Shown here: positions 33,929-43,043 of the stretch, piece after piece
Layout: the number at the start of each line of letters is the position of its first letter
Position numbering within the stretch: position 1 is the first letter of the stretch
Assembly (NCBI GenBank): GCA_023390775.1
Contig: JAEWCF010000023.1
Location: 1-57,954, forward strand
DNA from: Bacteroidota bacterium
GTDB lineage: Bacteria > Bacteroidota > Bacteroidia > Flavobacteriales > Flavobacteriaceae
DNA length: 57,954 bases
Reading direction: 5' to 3'
Made by a program: the position numbers and the translations under genes
Notes under the pieces: generated by a model
Seen by the model: the letters and a program-made list of their open reading frames with translations, nothing else
What the model was told of the DNA's origin: nothing
Database searches by the model: none

Positions 33929-36900
33929 ATGAAAAATTTCTACATTCTGCTGTTGCTTTGCGCCGGTTTCATCCATGCGCAACAGGTTCAAGGGTCCAAA
34001 CCTCAGAACGAGCAAAAATCCTGGCAACGCGTCCTGGAATTCGAGCGCGTGGGAAAGATCAAATCGGCCAAGGCGATTGCAGACAGGATTTTCAAACGCG
34101 CCAAAAGGCAGGGCAATGAGGTCCAGATGATCAAGGCGCTTTTTTACCGTTCCAAATATCTCAATACATTGGAACCGGAGGCGCAGGACAATATTTTGAA
34201 GGAAATCAAGGGCGTAATTCCGTCGACTTCTGTTGCGGGGCAGGCGATTCTATGGCAGATGTATGCGCAATCGCTTCGATCCTATTATGAGAAAAACAAA
34301 TACAAAATCTCATCCCGATCGGCTCTCCAGCAGCCGGATGCCGATTTCAAGCAATGGTCGGCCGCAGATTTTCTAGAGAAGATTTTATCGGCTTACCAAA
34401 AATCCATTGAACGGGAAGACCTGCTGTCAAAAATAAAGCTCGCATCATTTGAACCGATTTTCGATTATACCTATCCGCAGGAATTGGCCAACCGCTCGCT
34501 TTTTGATTACCTGGTTGCCGAAGCGATCGGGTATTATGTTTCCGCGATCTACAGGTACAAGAATCGGGAGGAGGCGTTTGCCGATTACAAGACCGCGCTC
34601 CTTGGGCCTTCGGAGAAGTTTGTCGCCGCCAGCCTTGATTCGATAGCGGATGCGGATATCAGGCGGGTCCTCCAGATGATGCAGCATCGCGAGCGTCGTC
34701 AATCCACTGCCTTCGCCGAACTGGACCGGTTGACTTTTGTTTATTCCCATATCTTCAAATCACGGGAAGAACATCTGCAACAACTTCAATCGCGCCTCGG
34801 CACGGTCCGCGATAGCGTCGCACTGCAAAAATTCCGGGTTGAAGCGGCCAAAATGTATATGTCGCTTGCATCCAAAAACACCAATCCCGACTATTTTTGG
34901 CAGGCTAAATCCCTGCTTCAAAAAATCGGCAGCGATTACAAAAAGTCCTATTACGACGCACGGCTGATGCTGGACGAAATTCAAAAAAAGGCATTGTCGG
35001 TGCAGATGGAACCCGTCATATACCCCGGCCAAAATACGCGCGCCCATATCACCTTCCGCAATTCGAGCCAGTTTACCATGGCCCTATATAAAATAGATCA
35101 TCCGACACGCAAGCTGTTCGGCCAGCCAAGGATGGATATGGACAGCCTGTATCTTGAAATTGCGAAAAGATCGACGCCCATCACCCGGCATTACGCCCTG
35201 CCCGAGCCATCCAACCATTTCCAGTACACCACCGAAGTCCTTCTTCCACAACTTTCACAGGGGCTGTACCTGGCCATTTTCAAAGGCCGAGAGAACCAAG
35301 GAAAGCCGGCTCCCGTAGCCACACAGTTTATCCAGGCCACCAACATCGCCGTGTTGACCGACGTCGTCGGCGATCGCATAACGTACCGCATCTTGGACCG
35401 CAAGACGGGAATTCCCATTACCGGCGCTTTGGTCAAGACCGAGAATTGCCAACAACTGACCAATCCTAAGGGGACGGCCGAATGCGATTATGATCGAACC
35501 AAGTTGGGCAACTTGATCGTGGTGAAAGAGTCCGATACGCTGATCATTTCGCAGCAATACCTGTATGAGCGGGAGGTTCGTGGATCGTCGGCCAAAGTGG
35601 AATTCTTTTTGGACCGGGCGATCTACAGGCCTGGCCAACGGGTTTATTACAAGGGCATCGCCGTGATGAACAAAGAAGGAAAAACCCCGGTCTTGGCTAA
35701 TTTTCCTGTCCGCGTTGAGGTAGTGGATCCCAATTTTGAAAAAGTGTTGGAGTTTGATGCGCTGACCAATGAATTCGGGTCTTTTCATGGGGATTTCACC
35801 CTGCCGGCAAGCGGGCGGCTTGGGGAGTTCCATTTAAGGGCCAAAGAACCCGAAGAGTTGCCCACGGAGCAGCAAGCCCATTACGAGCAATTTGACGAAC
35901 TTGAATACAGCAGTGCCGATTTCCGGGTGGAAGAGTACAAACGCCCTAAGTTCGAGGTGGCGTTTTTGCCGGAGAGCCAGCCTTATAAGATCGATTCCAG
36001 CATCACCATCGAGGGCCGGGCAAGCTCATTTTCGGGTGCAGATGTGGGGAGCGCAAAGGTAAAATTGACGGTCGAGCGTGCCGTTGCAGACCCCGAAGGT
36101 TATCATCGGCACTCCACCGTCATTGCCTCGGTGGATACTATCACCGATTCCACCGGGCGATTTGCCATGACGTTTCTTGCTTCGGCCTTCGAGGTACCCG
36201 ATGTGGAAAATCCCGTTTATTATTTTTCGGTCACGGCAGAGGTCACCGATCTCAACGGCGAGACGCACGACGCCCATAAAAACATCAGGCTCGGGTATCA
36301 CACGCTGGAATTGGGCATCAATGTGCCGCACCGCGTAGTAGCGGGCGGGAAGACGCCTGTTTCGCTGATTTCGACCAATCTTTCGGGCGATTTTAAGCCC
36401 GTGAAAGGCAAGTTGGAACTAATTCGATTGGAAAATTCCGTGCGAAAATTCCAACCACGCTTGTTTCCGTACCCTGAAATTGCCGGCTTCACCAATGCCG
36501 AATTTACACGTCTTTTCCCCTTCGAGGACAACCGTTTGCGGGAAGAATATTCTCAGGTAAAAGTTCTTGCCCTTGATGTCGACACGGGTAAAAAGAAAGA
36601 CTTAAGCATCGATCTCACTCCGTATCCCCCGGGAAATTACAAGTTTGTCTTCTCGGCTCCCGATGGCGACCGCACCATCAAAGAAACCCGCGGGTTTTGG
36701 CTAAGAAACGACGACAGGGTGCCGCTCGAATCACAGGCCATCAAAGTCCGCCAGCTCAATAAAAATCCTTATCGCGACGGCTATCTCGAACTCGAACTGG
36801 CTTCCATCGTCCCCGAACTGTTTATCCGAACTGTTGCCATCGCCAGTGATTCACAGTATTTTGAAACCGCGGTCCATCTCAAGGACCACAAGGCGCGCAT

Positions 36901-39900
36901 CCGCGTCCCGATGCTGGAGGGTGCCCAATCCTCGATGAAGGTAGGTTTTGAAGGCGTTTTTGACAACCGATATTTTTGGTACGAGCAGGATTTCGAGATT
37001 CCCTCCCCCGTACCCGCGCTGTCAATGGAGGTTGAAACCTTTAGAAGCAAAATGATGCCCGGTGCCCGCGAGAGGTGGTCATTCAGGTTGAAGTCGGCCA
37101 ATACGCCGCTCGAGGCCGAGGTTTTGGCCTCGATGTACGATGCCTCGCTGGACCAATTCGCAACCGGGCACTGGTCGTCACCGGGTTTTACACCCGGCTT
37201 GAACCTCTTTAACCGCAGCAGCATGCTGGCGAAACATGAGGCGACGGCAATCCTGCAGTATTACGGCAATCCTTACCAACCCGTTGAGGATGATCGCGTA
37301 AAATTGATGTGGTTTGGGTTTGATTTTGCGAATCAGGGAGATAGGATCACGCAGCGCTATTTGCGTCAATTGGCCAAGAAGCGGGCGGCAACCAGCGCGA
37401 ATTATGTTTCGGGAATCGTATCGGATATGACCGGGCCAATCCCCGGGGCAAATGTGGTGGTGAAAGGCACGAATCGCGGTGTTCAGAGCGACATCGACGG
37501 TTTTTATGAGATCGAGGCCAAAGTGGGCGAGACCTTGGTATTCAGTTATGTGGGCATGAATGATTTTACGCAGGTTGTTCCAAAGGATCGTGTCGTCAAT
37601 GCTCTATTAGAGGAAGGACTTCAATTGAGCGGGGTCGTGGTTACGGGCGCCCTGGGAATTCGCCGGACCCGGGACGCGGTCACGTCATCGCAGCAGGTGA
37701 TTGTGGCCGATGACAATAGCGTCACCCAGGCGGATTCCATGCTCGCGTTGCCGGGAAGAGTCTCCGGACTGCAAATCTCCGAAACCACGGGCGGCGCCAC
37801 TCGGATTGTTTTACGCGGAAACCGGGTTGGTGAATTCAACAATCCTCTGGTGATTATTGACGGCCAAATCTCCACATTACAACAATTGAAGGATTTAGTT
37901 CCAAACGAAATCCTCAGCGTCAACGTGCTCAAAGGTCCGCAGGCCGCGGCTCTCTACGGCGAAAAGGGTTCGGCGGGAGCCATCATCGTCAACACGACCA
38001 AGGCCGCCGCGCAACTCGCCGATGTAAAGGCGCGCAAGAACCTGTCGGAGACGGTGTTTTTCTTTCCGACCCTAACCGCCGACAAATCCGGCAGGATCGC
38101 CATTTCATTCGATGCGCCCGAAGCCTTGACAAAGTGGAACTTCAGGATGCTGGCGCACAACAAGGAAGCGGTGAGCCATTTGTTGCAGGCGTCGGCGGTC
38201 ACGCAAAAGGACTTTATGGTCGTGCCCAACATGCCGCGGTTTTTGCGCGAGGGCGACACCATCGTCATTTCGGCCAAAATCGTCAACCTGACCGCCAAAG
38301 CCAGGACGGGCATTGTTTCCCTTCAGCTTTTTGACGCGGTTGACATGGCTTCCGCCGATTTAAAAGCACAAAACAAGAATCCGATACAAAATTTCGCCAT
38401 CGCGGCGGCTCAGAACACATCGGTACAATGGAAAATCGTTGTCCCCAAGGGAATGATGGGGCTACAGGCCAAGGTTGTAGGCAAAGCCGGTGAGTTTTCG
38501 GATGGCGAGGAATCCATTCTCCCGGTTTTGACAAGTGATGTGCTGGTGACCGAAACCATTCCGCTGTGGGTCCCCGCAAAATCAAAGGTTGAGGTTTCGC
38601 TGGCAAATCTAAAGTCGAACGCATCGCCCACGTTGCGTCACCACGCGCTCATGTTGGAATACACCTCGAACCCCGTTTGGGTCGCGCTGAAATCGTTGCC
38701 CTATCTCATGGAGTACGAACACGAATGTTCGGAGCAGACGTTCGCCCGATATTACGCCAACGCCCTCGCCGAAAAAGTGATGCAGGACAATCCTCAACTT
38801 AAAAAAGTCATGGAAGTTTGGCGCAAAGGCGATGTCAAATCCACGCTCGAACTCGCCCCCGAACTCAAATCCATTATCCTGAGTGAAACGCCGTGGCTCG
38901 ACGACGCCAAATCCGAAGCCGCTCGCAAGCGTGACCTCGCCGCCCACTTTGAACAGGGGAAATTGGCATCTGCCCAAAAAATCGCAGTTCAAAAGCTCAG
39001 GCAACTTCAATTACCCGGCGGCGCCTTTTCCTGGTTTTCGGGGGGACGTGAAAACATGTACATCACCGCGCACATCCTCGCCGGGCTGGGCCACCTGGAG
39101 AAATTGGGCATCGCGCCAGACACCGACGTCAAGGGCATCACCTACCGCGGAGTCGCGGCGCTGGACGCCACTTATTCGAGGGCAGCCGGAAAGCAACCCA
39201 TTATTATGGGCATCGATTATCTCTACGCCCGAAGTTTTTATCTGCAATCCGATCCAATGCCGGCCAAACTGGATTCGGTGGCAAAGTCCAGCCTCATGCG
39301 CTTCAGCGAAAGTTGGCTCGATCATTCGGTGAACGGGAAGGCGAAACTGGCGCTGATCTTTCACCGTTTCGGGCACAAAGTGGCCGCGCGCGAAATCATC
39401 GACCACTTCCGCGAGACCGCAATTGTGGATTCCACCGGAATGTACTGGAAGGAAAATACCGCAGGATGGCTCTGGCACCAGTCTCCAATTGAAAACCAGG
39501 CACTGCTCATCGAGGCGTTTATGGAAATCGACAATGACCGAAAGTCGGCCGATGCGATGAAGGCTTGGCTACTCAAGTCACGGCAGGCGAAAAACTGGCC
39601 CACCACCAAGGCCACGACCGAGGCAATATACGCGATGCTTTACCTCGGGAGTCCCTGGAATTCGGACCGCGATCGTACGTTGATCAAGGTTGGCCGTAAG
39701 GAAATCGAATCCGAAAACTCGCCCGCGCAAGACCCCGGTTACATCGGCAAAACCTGGAAACCCACCGAAATTTCCGCCGCGATGGCGCAGGTTTCCGTCG
39801 ACAACAAAAACACATCACCCGGAATGGGCGGTTTTTACTGGCAGTATTTTGAAAGCATCGACAAGATCAGATCGCACCAAAACGCGCAGATGTCTATCCA

Positions 39901-40309
39901 AAAGGAACTCTTTTTAAAGACAAACGGCCCCGCAGGCCCCGTGCTGAGCAAAATCGGGGCTGGTTCTCGACTGAAGATCGGAGACCTGATCACCTCGCGC
40001 ATTGTCGTGACCTGCAAGGAGCCGGTTGATTTCGTGCACCTCAAGGATATGCGCGCATCGGCCTTCGAGCCTGTTGACGTCCTGTCAAAATACCATTTCC
40101 AGGAAGGCGTCGGGTTTTACAAGAGCACGCGCGACGCGGCCACGCATTACTTTTTTGACACCTTGCCCAAGGGAACCTTTGTCTTTGAATACGACGTGCG
40201 GGTCAACAACGCCGGCGAGTTTTCCAACGGAATTTCCACCATCCAAAGCATGTACGCCCCTGAATTTTCGAGCCATTCGCTGGCCGTCCGCGTCTCGATC
40301 GCGCCGTGA
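33929..40309 (+). CDS. alpha-2-macroglobulin family protein with inserted TonB-plug module
   Basis: A 2126-residue exported protein (signal peptide MKNFYILLLLCAGFIHAQQ). After a helical N-terminal region come macroglobulin domains, with MG2 near residue 550-650 (FLDRAIYRPGQRVYYKG). At ~1160-1360 sits a foreign module: a carboxypeptidase-regulatory-like domain (SGIVSDMTGPIPGANVVVKG) followed by a SusC/RagA-type plug (PLVIIDGQ, EILSVNVLKGPQAAALYGEK, SAGAIIVNT). The A2M domain resumes at ~1373 (ETVFFFPTLTADKSGRIAIS) and the thioester-like CSEQ is at 1600-1603, followed by the helical thioester domain (LPGGAFSWFSGG). No outer-membrane beta-barrel follows the plug. Bacterial A2Ms are thought to trap attacking proteases in the envelope. 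The module lies where the bait region is found in A2M. Confidence 0.9.
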   Translation: MKNFYILLLLCAGFIHAQQVQGSKPQNEQKSWQRVLEFERVGKIKSAKAIADRIFKRAKRQGNEVQMIKALFYRSKYLNTLEPEAQDNILKEIKGVIPSTSVAGQAILWQMYAQSLRSYYEKNKYKISSRSALQQPDADFKQWSAADFLEKILSAYQKSIEREDLLSKIKLASFEPIFDYTYPQELANRSLFDYLVAEAIGYYVSAIYRYKNREEAFADYKTALLGPSEKFVAASLDSIADADIRRVLQMMQHRERRQSTAFAELDRLTFVYSHIFKSREEHLQQLQSRLGTVRDSVALQKFRVEAAKMYMSLASKNTNPDYFWQAKSLLQKIGSDYKKSYYDARLMLDEIQKKALSVQMEPVIYPGQNTRAHITFRNSSQFTMALYKIDHPTRKLFGQPRMDMDSLYLEIAKRSTPITRHYALPEPSNHFQYTTEVLLPQLSQGLYLAIFKGRENQGKPAPVATQFIQATNIAVLTDVVGDRITYRILDRKTGIPITGALVKTENCQQLTNPKGTAECDYDRTKLGNLIVVKESDTLIISQQYLYEREVRGSSAKVEFFLDRAIYRPGQRVYYKGIAVMNKEGKTPVLANFPVRVEVVDPNFEKVLEFDALTNEFGSFHGDFTLPASGRLGEFHLRAKEPEELPTEQQAHYEQFDELEYSSADFRVEEYKRPKFEVAFLPESQPYKIDSSITIEGRASSFSGADVGSAKVKLTVERAVADPEGYHRHSTVIASVDTITDSTGRFAMTFLASAFEVPDVENPVYYFSVTAEVTDLNGETHDAHKNIRLGYHTLELGINVPHRVVAGGKTPVSLISTNLSGDFKPVKGKLELIRLENSVRKFQPRLFPYPEIAGFTNAEFTRLFPFEDNRLREEYSQVKVLALDVDTGKKKDLSIDLTPYPPGNYKFVFSAPDGDRTIKETRGFWLRNDDRVPLESQAIKVRQLNKNPYRDGYLELELASIVPELFIRTVAIASDSQYFETAVHLKDHKARIRVPMLEGAQSSMKVGFEGVFDNRYFWYEQDFEIPSPVPALSMEVETFRSKMMPGARERWSFRLKSANTPLEAEVLASMYDASLDQFATGHWSSPGFTPGLNLFNRSSMLAKHEATAILQYYGNPYQPVEDDRVKLMWFGFDFANQGDRITQRYLRQLAKKRAATSANYVSGIVSDMTGPIPGANVVVKGTNRGVQSDIDGFYEIEAKVGETLVFSYVGMNDFTQVVPKDRVVNALLEEGLQLSGVVVTGALGIRRTRDAVTSSQQVIVADDNSVTQADSMLALPGRVSGLQISETTGGATRIVLRGNRVGEFNNPLVIIDGQISTLQQLKDLVPNEILSVNVLKGPQAAALYGEKGSAGAIIVNTTKAAAQLADVKARKNLSETVFFFPTLTADKSGRIAISFDAPEALTKWNFRMLAHNKEAVSHLLQASAVTQKDFMVVPNMPRFLREGDTIVISAKIVNLTAKARTGIVSLQLFDAVDMASADLKAQNKNPIQNFAIAAAQNTSVQWKIVVPKGMMGLQAKVVGKAGEFSDGEESILPVLTSDVLVTETIPLWVPAKSKVEVSLANLKSNASPTLRHHALMLEYTSNPVWVALKSLPYLMEYEHECSEQTFARYYANALAEKVMQDNPQLKKVMEVWRKGDVKSTLELAPELKSIILSETPWLDDAKSEAARKRDLAAHFEQGKLASAQKIAVQKLRQLQLPGGAFSWFSGGRENMYITAHILAGLGHLEKLGIAPDTDVKGITYRGVAALDATYSRAAGKQPIIMGIDYLYARSFYLQSDPMPAKLDSVAKSSLMRFSESWLDHSVNGKAKLALIFHRFGHKVAAREIIDHFRETAIVDSTGMYWKENTAGWLWHQSPIENQALLIEAFMEIDNDRKSADAMKAWLLKSRQAKNWPTTKATTEAIYAMLYLGSPWNSDRDRTLIKVGRKEIESENSPAQDPGYIGKTWKPTEISAAMAQVSVDNKNTSPGMGGFYWQYFESIDKIRSHQNAQMSIQKELFLKTNGPAGPVLSKIGAGSRLKIGDLITSRIVVTCKEPVDFVHLKDMRASAFEPVDVLSKYHFQEGVGFYKSTRDAATHYFFDTLPKGTFVFEYDVRVNNAGEFSNGISTIQSMYAPEFSSHSLAVRVSIAP

Positions 40310-41071
40310 TCACTGCTTCTCGATAAGGTACTTCCAATACCTTTTGGGCACATGTTGCACGTGCAGCTTCATGTTTTTACGCGCCGGAATGTTCGTACTC
40401 CTGAAATAATCCTTCCACAAGAGGCTATAGAGTTCCTCCTTCTGGTCGCGCTGCGCGGCAGGAAGCGGTTGGCCCTCTGCGATGTCGGGTGAGAGGTCAA
40501 GCGAAATTTCGCTGACGCTTTCCAAATCATAAGAAAGCCCATACTTCCTGCGCAAATCGTAGATGATCCAGCGCTGATCGGCGTAGCGGTTCTTGAAAAA
40601 GCCCGCAATCAGCGGCAACACGTTGAAATCGGGTTCCACTGCGGCATAGAAAATCCCGTCGGCCGTTTCCTGAAACCGGATAAACGCCTTCATCCGGTGC
40701 CGCTCGCGGTTTACGCTCTTGTCGATTTTGGAAAGCGCGATCACGTCGGGGTGCCCGTAATTGTTCTCGGCGCCCTTGGGATTGTCAAAAACATAGCGCG
40801 CAAAGTTCAAAAGATGCTGCGGGCTCTCGGGAAGTTCCGACAGAAACGTATTGTAAAACCGCGATTGCCAGTCGCGCCCGATCTTCTTTTTCAATCCTTC
40901 CCAAACACGCCTGGATTTTTCTTCACTGGAAACCACCTGCACGGCATCGTCCAAAAGCCCGGGCTGGTAATGATGATCGGCAATCAGTTGGGCATGCGCA
41001 TCCCGATGCTCATAGACCTCGAAAATCGCGGTCAAAAGGCCTTCAAAAGTATTATCGAAGATGAATTTCAT
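40310..41071 (-). CDS. DUF4130 protein, partner of DNA-repair radical SAM protein
   Basis: 253 residues from the ATG at 41071 (MKFIFDNTFEGLLTAIFEVY); extending the frame to 41113 would run into a dispersed repeat element. The C-terminal half (NYGHPDVIALSKIDKSVNRE, FIRFQETADGIFYAAVEPD, GFFKNRYADQRWIIYDLRRK) matches the DUF4130 domain of the TIGR03915 group of putative DNA-repair or DNA-metabolism proteins. In that group the gene usually neighbours a radical SAM gene, as here. The substrate is unknown. No signal peptide. It ends tail to tail with the A2M gene with no gap. Confidence 0.85.
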   Translation of the reverse strand: MKFIFDNTFEGLLTAIFEVYEHRDAHAQLIADHHYQPGLLDDAVQVVSSEEKSRRVWEGLKKKIGRDWQSRFYNTFLSELPESPQHLLNFARYVFDNPKGAENNYGHPDVIALSKIDKSVNRERHRMKAFIRFQETADGIFYAAVEPDFNVLPLIAGFFKNRYADQRWIIYDLRRKYGLSYDLESVSEISLDLSPDIAEGQPLPAAQRDQKEELYSLLWKDYFRSTNIPARKNMKLHVQHVPKRYWKYLIEKQ

Positions 41072-41073
41072 TT

Positions 41074-41168
41074 GGGCGCGCCCCGCATCGGGCCTTGATT
41101 TTTTACGCATCATTTGTTGCGGGCCGGGCTCTCGGCGGTACGCGGTACCTTGCCTCCATCCCTCGCGC
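41074..41168 (+). repeat. dispersed intergenic element, copy C
   Basis: Starts GGGCGCGCC directly before the DUF4130 start codon, continues through CGGGCTCTCGGCGGTACGCGGTACC and ends TGCCTCCATCCCTCGCGC, 3 bases short of the radical SAM stop codon. The clearly shared part is 41121-41168. The internal hairpin with T/A runs seen in copies B and E is missing. It splits an otherwise tight two-gene operon. Confidence 0.65.
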
Positions 41169-41171
41169 AGG

Positions 41172-42428
41172 TCAAAACAGGCTGAGTTGGTTTTGAGGAG
41201 TGGCCAGGTATTTCGATGCGCTCGTGGAAAGGATCAGCCCGCGGACCTTGACGGCTTCGGGATCGTTAAGGGCAAAGACGCTGTCGGCACACCTGATAAA
41301 ATGCCGCGCGCGGTTCCACGCAATCCCGAGCTTTTTCAATTGGTCGCTCCTGAGTTTGCCAAATTTGCGCGCCTGCCAGATCTTCTTCGCGCTCGACACC
41401 CCGATTCCCGGCACCCGCAAAATCATATTGTAATCGGCGGTGTTGACATCCACGGGGAACTGCTCCATGTTGCGCAACGCCCAGCTCAGTTTAGGGTCGA
41501 TCTCGACATCAAGGTTCGGGTTTTGCTCGTTGAGAATCTCCCGAACGTTGAAGCCGTAAAAACGCATCAGCCAGTCGGTTTGGTACAAGCGGTTCTCGCG
41601 CAAGAGCGGCGGTTGCGTCCCGATCTCGGGCATCCGCGAATCATGGCTTATCGGGATATACCCCGAATAATAAACGCGTTTGAGCTCAAAGTTCTTGTAA
41701 TACGCATCGGCACTGTACATGACCTCCATGTCGCTCTCGGGCGTGGCGCCGATCACCATTTGGGTGCTCTGCCCGGCCGGAACAAACTTGGGGACGCTCT
41801 TTATTATCTTCTTCTCGTCCTTAAGCCGGACAATCCCGTCCCGAATAAACCCGAGCGGTTTCTTGACCTCGTCGTGCGACTTTTCCGGAGCCAGCAATTT
41901 AAGGCCGGCCTCGGTGGGCATTTCCAGGTTGATGCTCATCCGGTCGGCATAAAGACCCGCCTCCGAAAGCAGTTCCGGGCTCGCACCGGGAATCGTCTTG
42001 AGGTGGATGTAGCCGTTGAATTTGTGCTCCAGCCGCAATTTTTTCACGATCCTGACCAGGCGTTCCATCGTGAAGTCGGCGTCCTTGAAAATCCCCGAAC
42101 TCAGGAACAAGCCTTCAATATAATTCCGGCGATAGAAATTCATTGTCAATTCCACAACTTCCTCAACGGTAAAGGCCGCCCGCTTGACGTCATTGCTCTT
42201 GCGCGAAACGCAAAAGGCGCAGTCAAAAATGCAGTGGTTGGTGAGCAGGATTTTCAGGAGCGAGACACACCGGCCGTCCTCGGTGTAGGTATGGCAAATC
42301 CCCGAACCTGAGGCGTCGCCTAGGCCTTTATTGGTGTTCTTGCGGTTGCTTCCGCTGGATGAGCAGGAAACGTCGTACTTGGCCGCATCGGCAAGTATGG
42401 AAAGCTTTTCTCTGATTCGGTCGTGCAT
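41172..42428 (-). CDS. putative DNA modification/repair radical SAM protein
   Basis: 418 residues from the ATG at 42428 (MHDRIREKLSILADAAKYDV). The radical SAM cluster ligands are in NHCIFDCAFC (CxxxCxxC), close to the N-terminal third and preceded by the characteristic CSSSGSNRKN and GICHTYTEDGRC. The C-terminal end has a helix-hairpin-helix (LRVPGIGVSSAKKIWQARKF) of the type that contacts DNA. This layout fits the TIGR03916 group, described as putative DNA modification/repair and typically paired with the DUF4130 protein found next door. The reaction is not known to me. A TACCTTTG promoter box lies on its strand at 42454-42447. Confidence 0.88.
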   Translation of the reverse strand: MHDRIREKLSILADAAKYDVSCSSSGSNRKNTNKGLGDASGSGICHTYTEDGRCVSLLKILLTNHCIFDCAFCVSRKSNDVKRAAFTVEEVVELTMNFYRRNYIEGLFLSSGIFKDADFTMERLVRIVKKLRLEHKFNGYIHLKTIPGASPELLSEAGLYADRMSINLEMPTEAGLKLLAPEKSHDEVKKPLGFIRDGIVRLKDEKKIIKSVPKFVPAGQSTQMVIGATPESDMEVMYSADAYYKNFELKRVYYSGYIPISHDSRMPEIGTQPPLLRENRLYQTDWLMRFYGFNVREILNEQNPNLDVEIDPKLSWALRNMEQFPVDVNTADYNMILRVPGIGVSSAKKIWQARKFGKLRSDQLKKLGIAWNRARHFIRCADSVFALNDPEAVKVRGLILSTSASKYLATPQNQLSLF

Positions 42429-42446
42429 CGGCGGGATTTGGGAAGC

Positions 42447-42454
42447 CAAAGGTA
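42447..42454 (-). promoter_or_regulatory. -7 promoter box of the radical SAM operon
   Basis: TACCTTTG on the minus strand, 18 bases before the ATG at 42428. Confidence 0.55.
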
Positions 42455-42800
42455 CCCCGGCCAATCGGTAACGCCTGCGAAACAATCGTTAAATTACTGT
42501 CGGACAGGGCAATTTGTCCCAATTCGGAACAATAAAGATACCAACGAAACAGCCATCGCGGACCACTTTAACATCGGCAGAAAGAACTAATGTGCATATT
42601 TTTTACGTTAATATCGGCGTTGCCCGGCAAATAGCCCGATTGGTTTTATATCTTTGCCGCCGACGTGTGATATAATGTTGATTGATAATTACTTGGAAAG
42701 GTTTTTGACAGTAGTCTTCCCGGTTGCGCACAGCTCTTTTGATACCGCGCCATACGGGGATTTTATTTTTCAAAAAATTTTGCCAAAAAGATTTTTTATT
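42455..42800. other. gene-free stretch with an orphan promoter-like box
   Basis: About 345 bases without a convincing frame. A perfect TATCTTTG box on the plus strand at 42649-42656 is followed by about 160 bases with no gene before the small Pro-rich protein; it could make a long leader or a small RNA. A second box, TACTTTTA at 42801-42808 with TTG at 42780, lies directly before that gene and is its more likely promoter. Confidence 0.4.
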
Positions 42801-42814
42801 TACTTTTACACCCT

Positions 42815-43030
42815 ATGAAAATTGTCCCAATTAGTTTAACCTTGCTGTTTGCGCTCCTGTTTCCTTTTGCCGAGTTGCTGGCAGCGCCAAATGACCCGCC
42901 CCCGCCTACGCCGCCTCCGCCGCCGGGCCTTCCCATTGATACCGGGGTCATTTATCTCCTCGCAATTTCACTGGTTTACGGCATATATAAAATCCAAAAA
43001 TTCAGTTTCCATAAAAAAAACCCGCTCTGA
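42815..43030 (+). CDS. small proline-rich membrane protein
   Basis: 71 residues: a signal peptide-like N-terminus (MKIVPISLTLLFALLFPFAE), a proline tract (NDPPPPTPPPPPGLPID), a hydrophobic segment (GVIYLLAISLVYGIYKI) and a basic tail (HKKNPL). Similar tiny proteins with PPPPPGLPID and a C-terminal membrane span occur, as I recall, in flavobacteria; I know of no function. The arrangement looks like a processing or sorting signal (Pro-rich, helix, basic end). The stop codon lies inside the loop of the terminator hairpin, so the gene and its terminator share bases. It has its own promoter-like box. Confidence 0.75.
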   Translation: MKIVPISLTLLFALLFPFAELLAAPNDPPPPTPPPPPGLPIDTGVIYLLAISLVYGIYKIQKFSFHKKNPL

Positions 43031-43043
43031 TTGCGGGTTTTTT
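43016..43043 (+). terminator. terminator overlapping the 3' end of the small Pro-rich gene
   Basis: Stem AAACCCGC / GCGGGTTT with the loop TCTGATT that contains the TGA stop, flanked by A's and T's on either side, so it can also stop the convergent ribE transcript. Confidence 0.8.

Noticed and set aside
41072..41113. Extended N-terminus of the DUF4130 protein (start at 41113)
   Set aside because: The added residues are encoded by the beginning of a dispersed repeat copy, and the family N-terminus fits the ATG at 41071.
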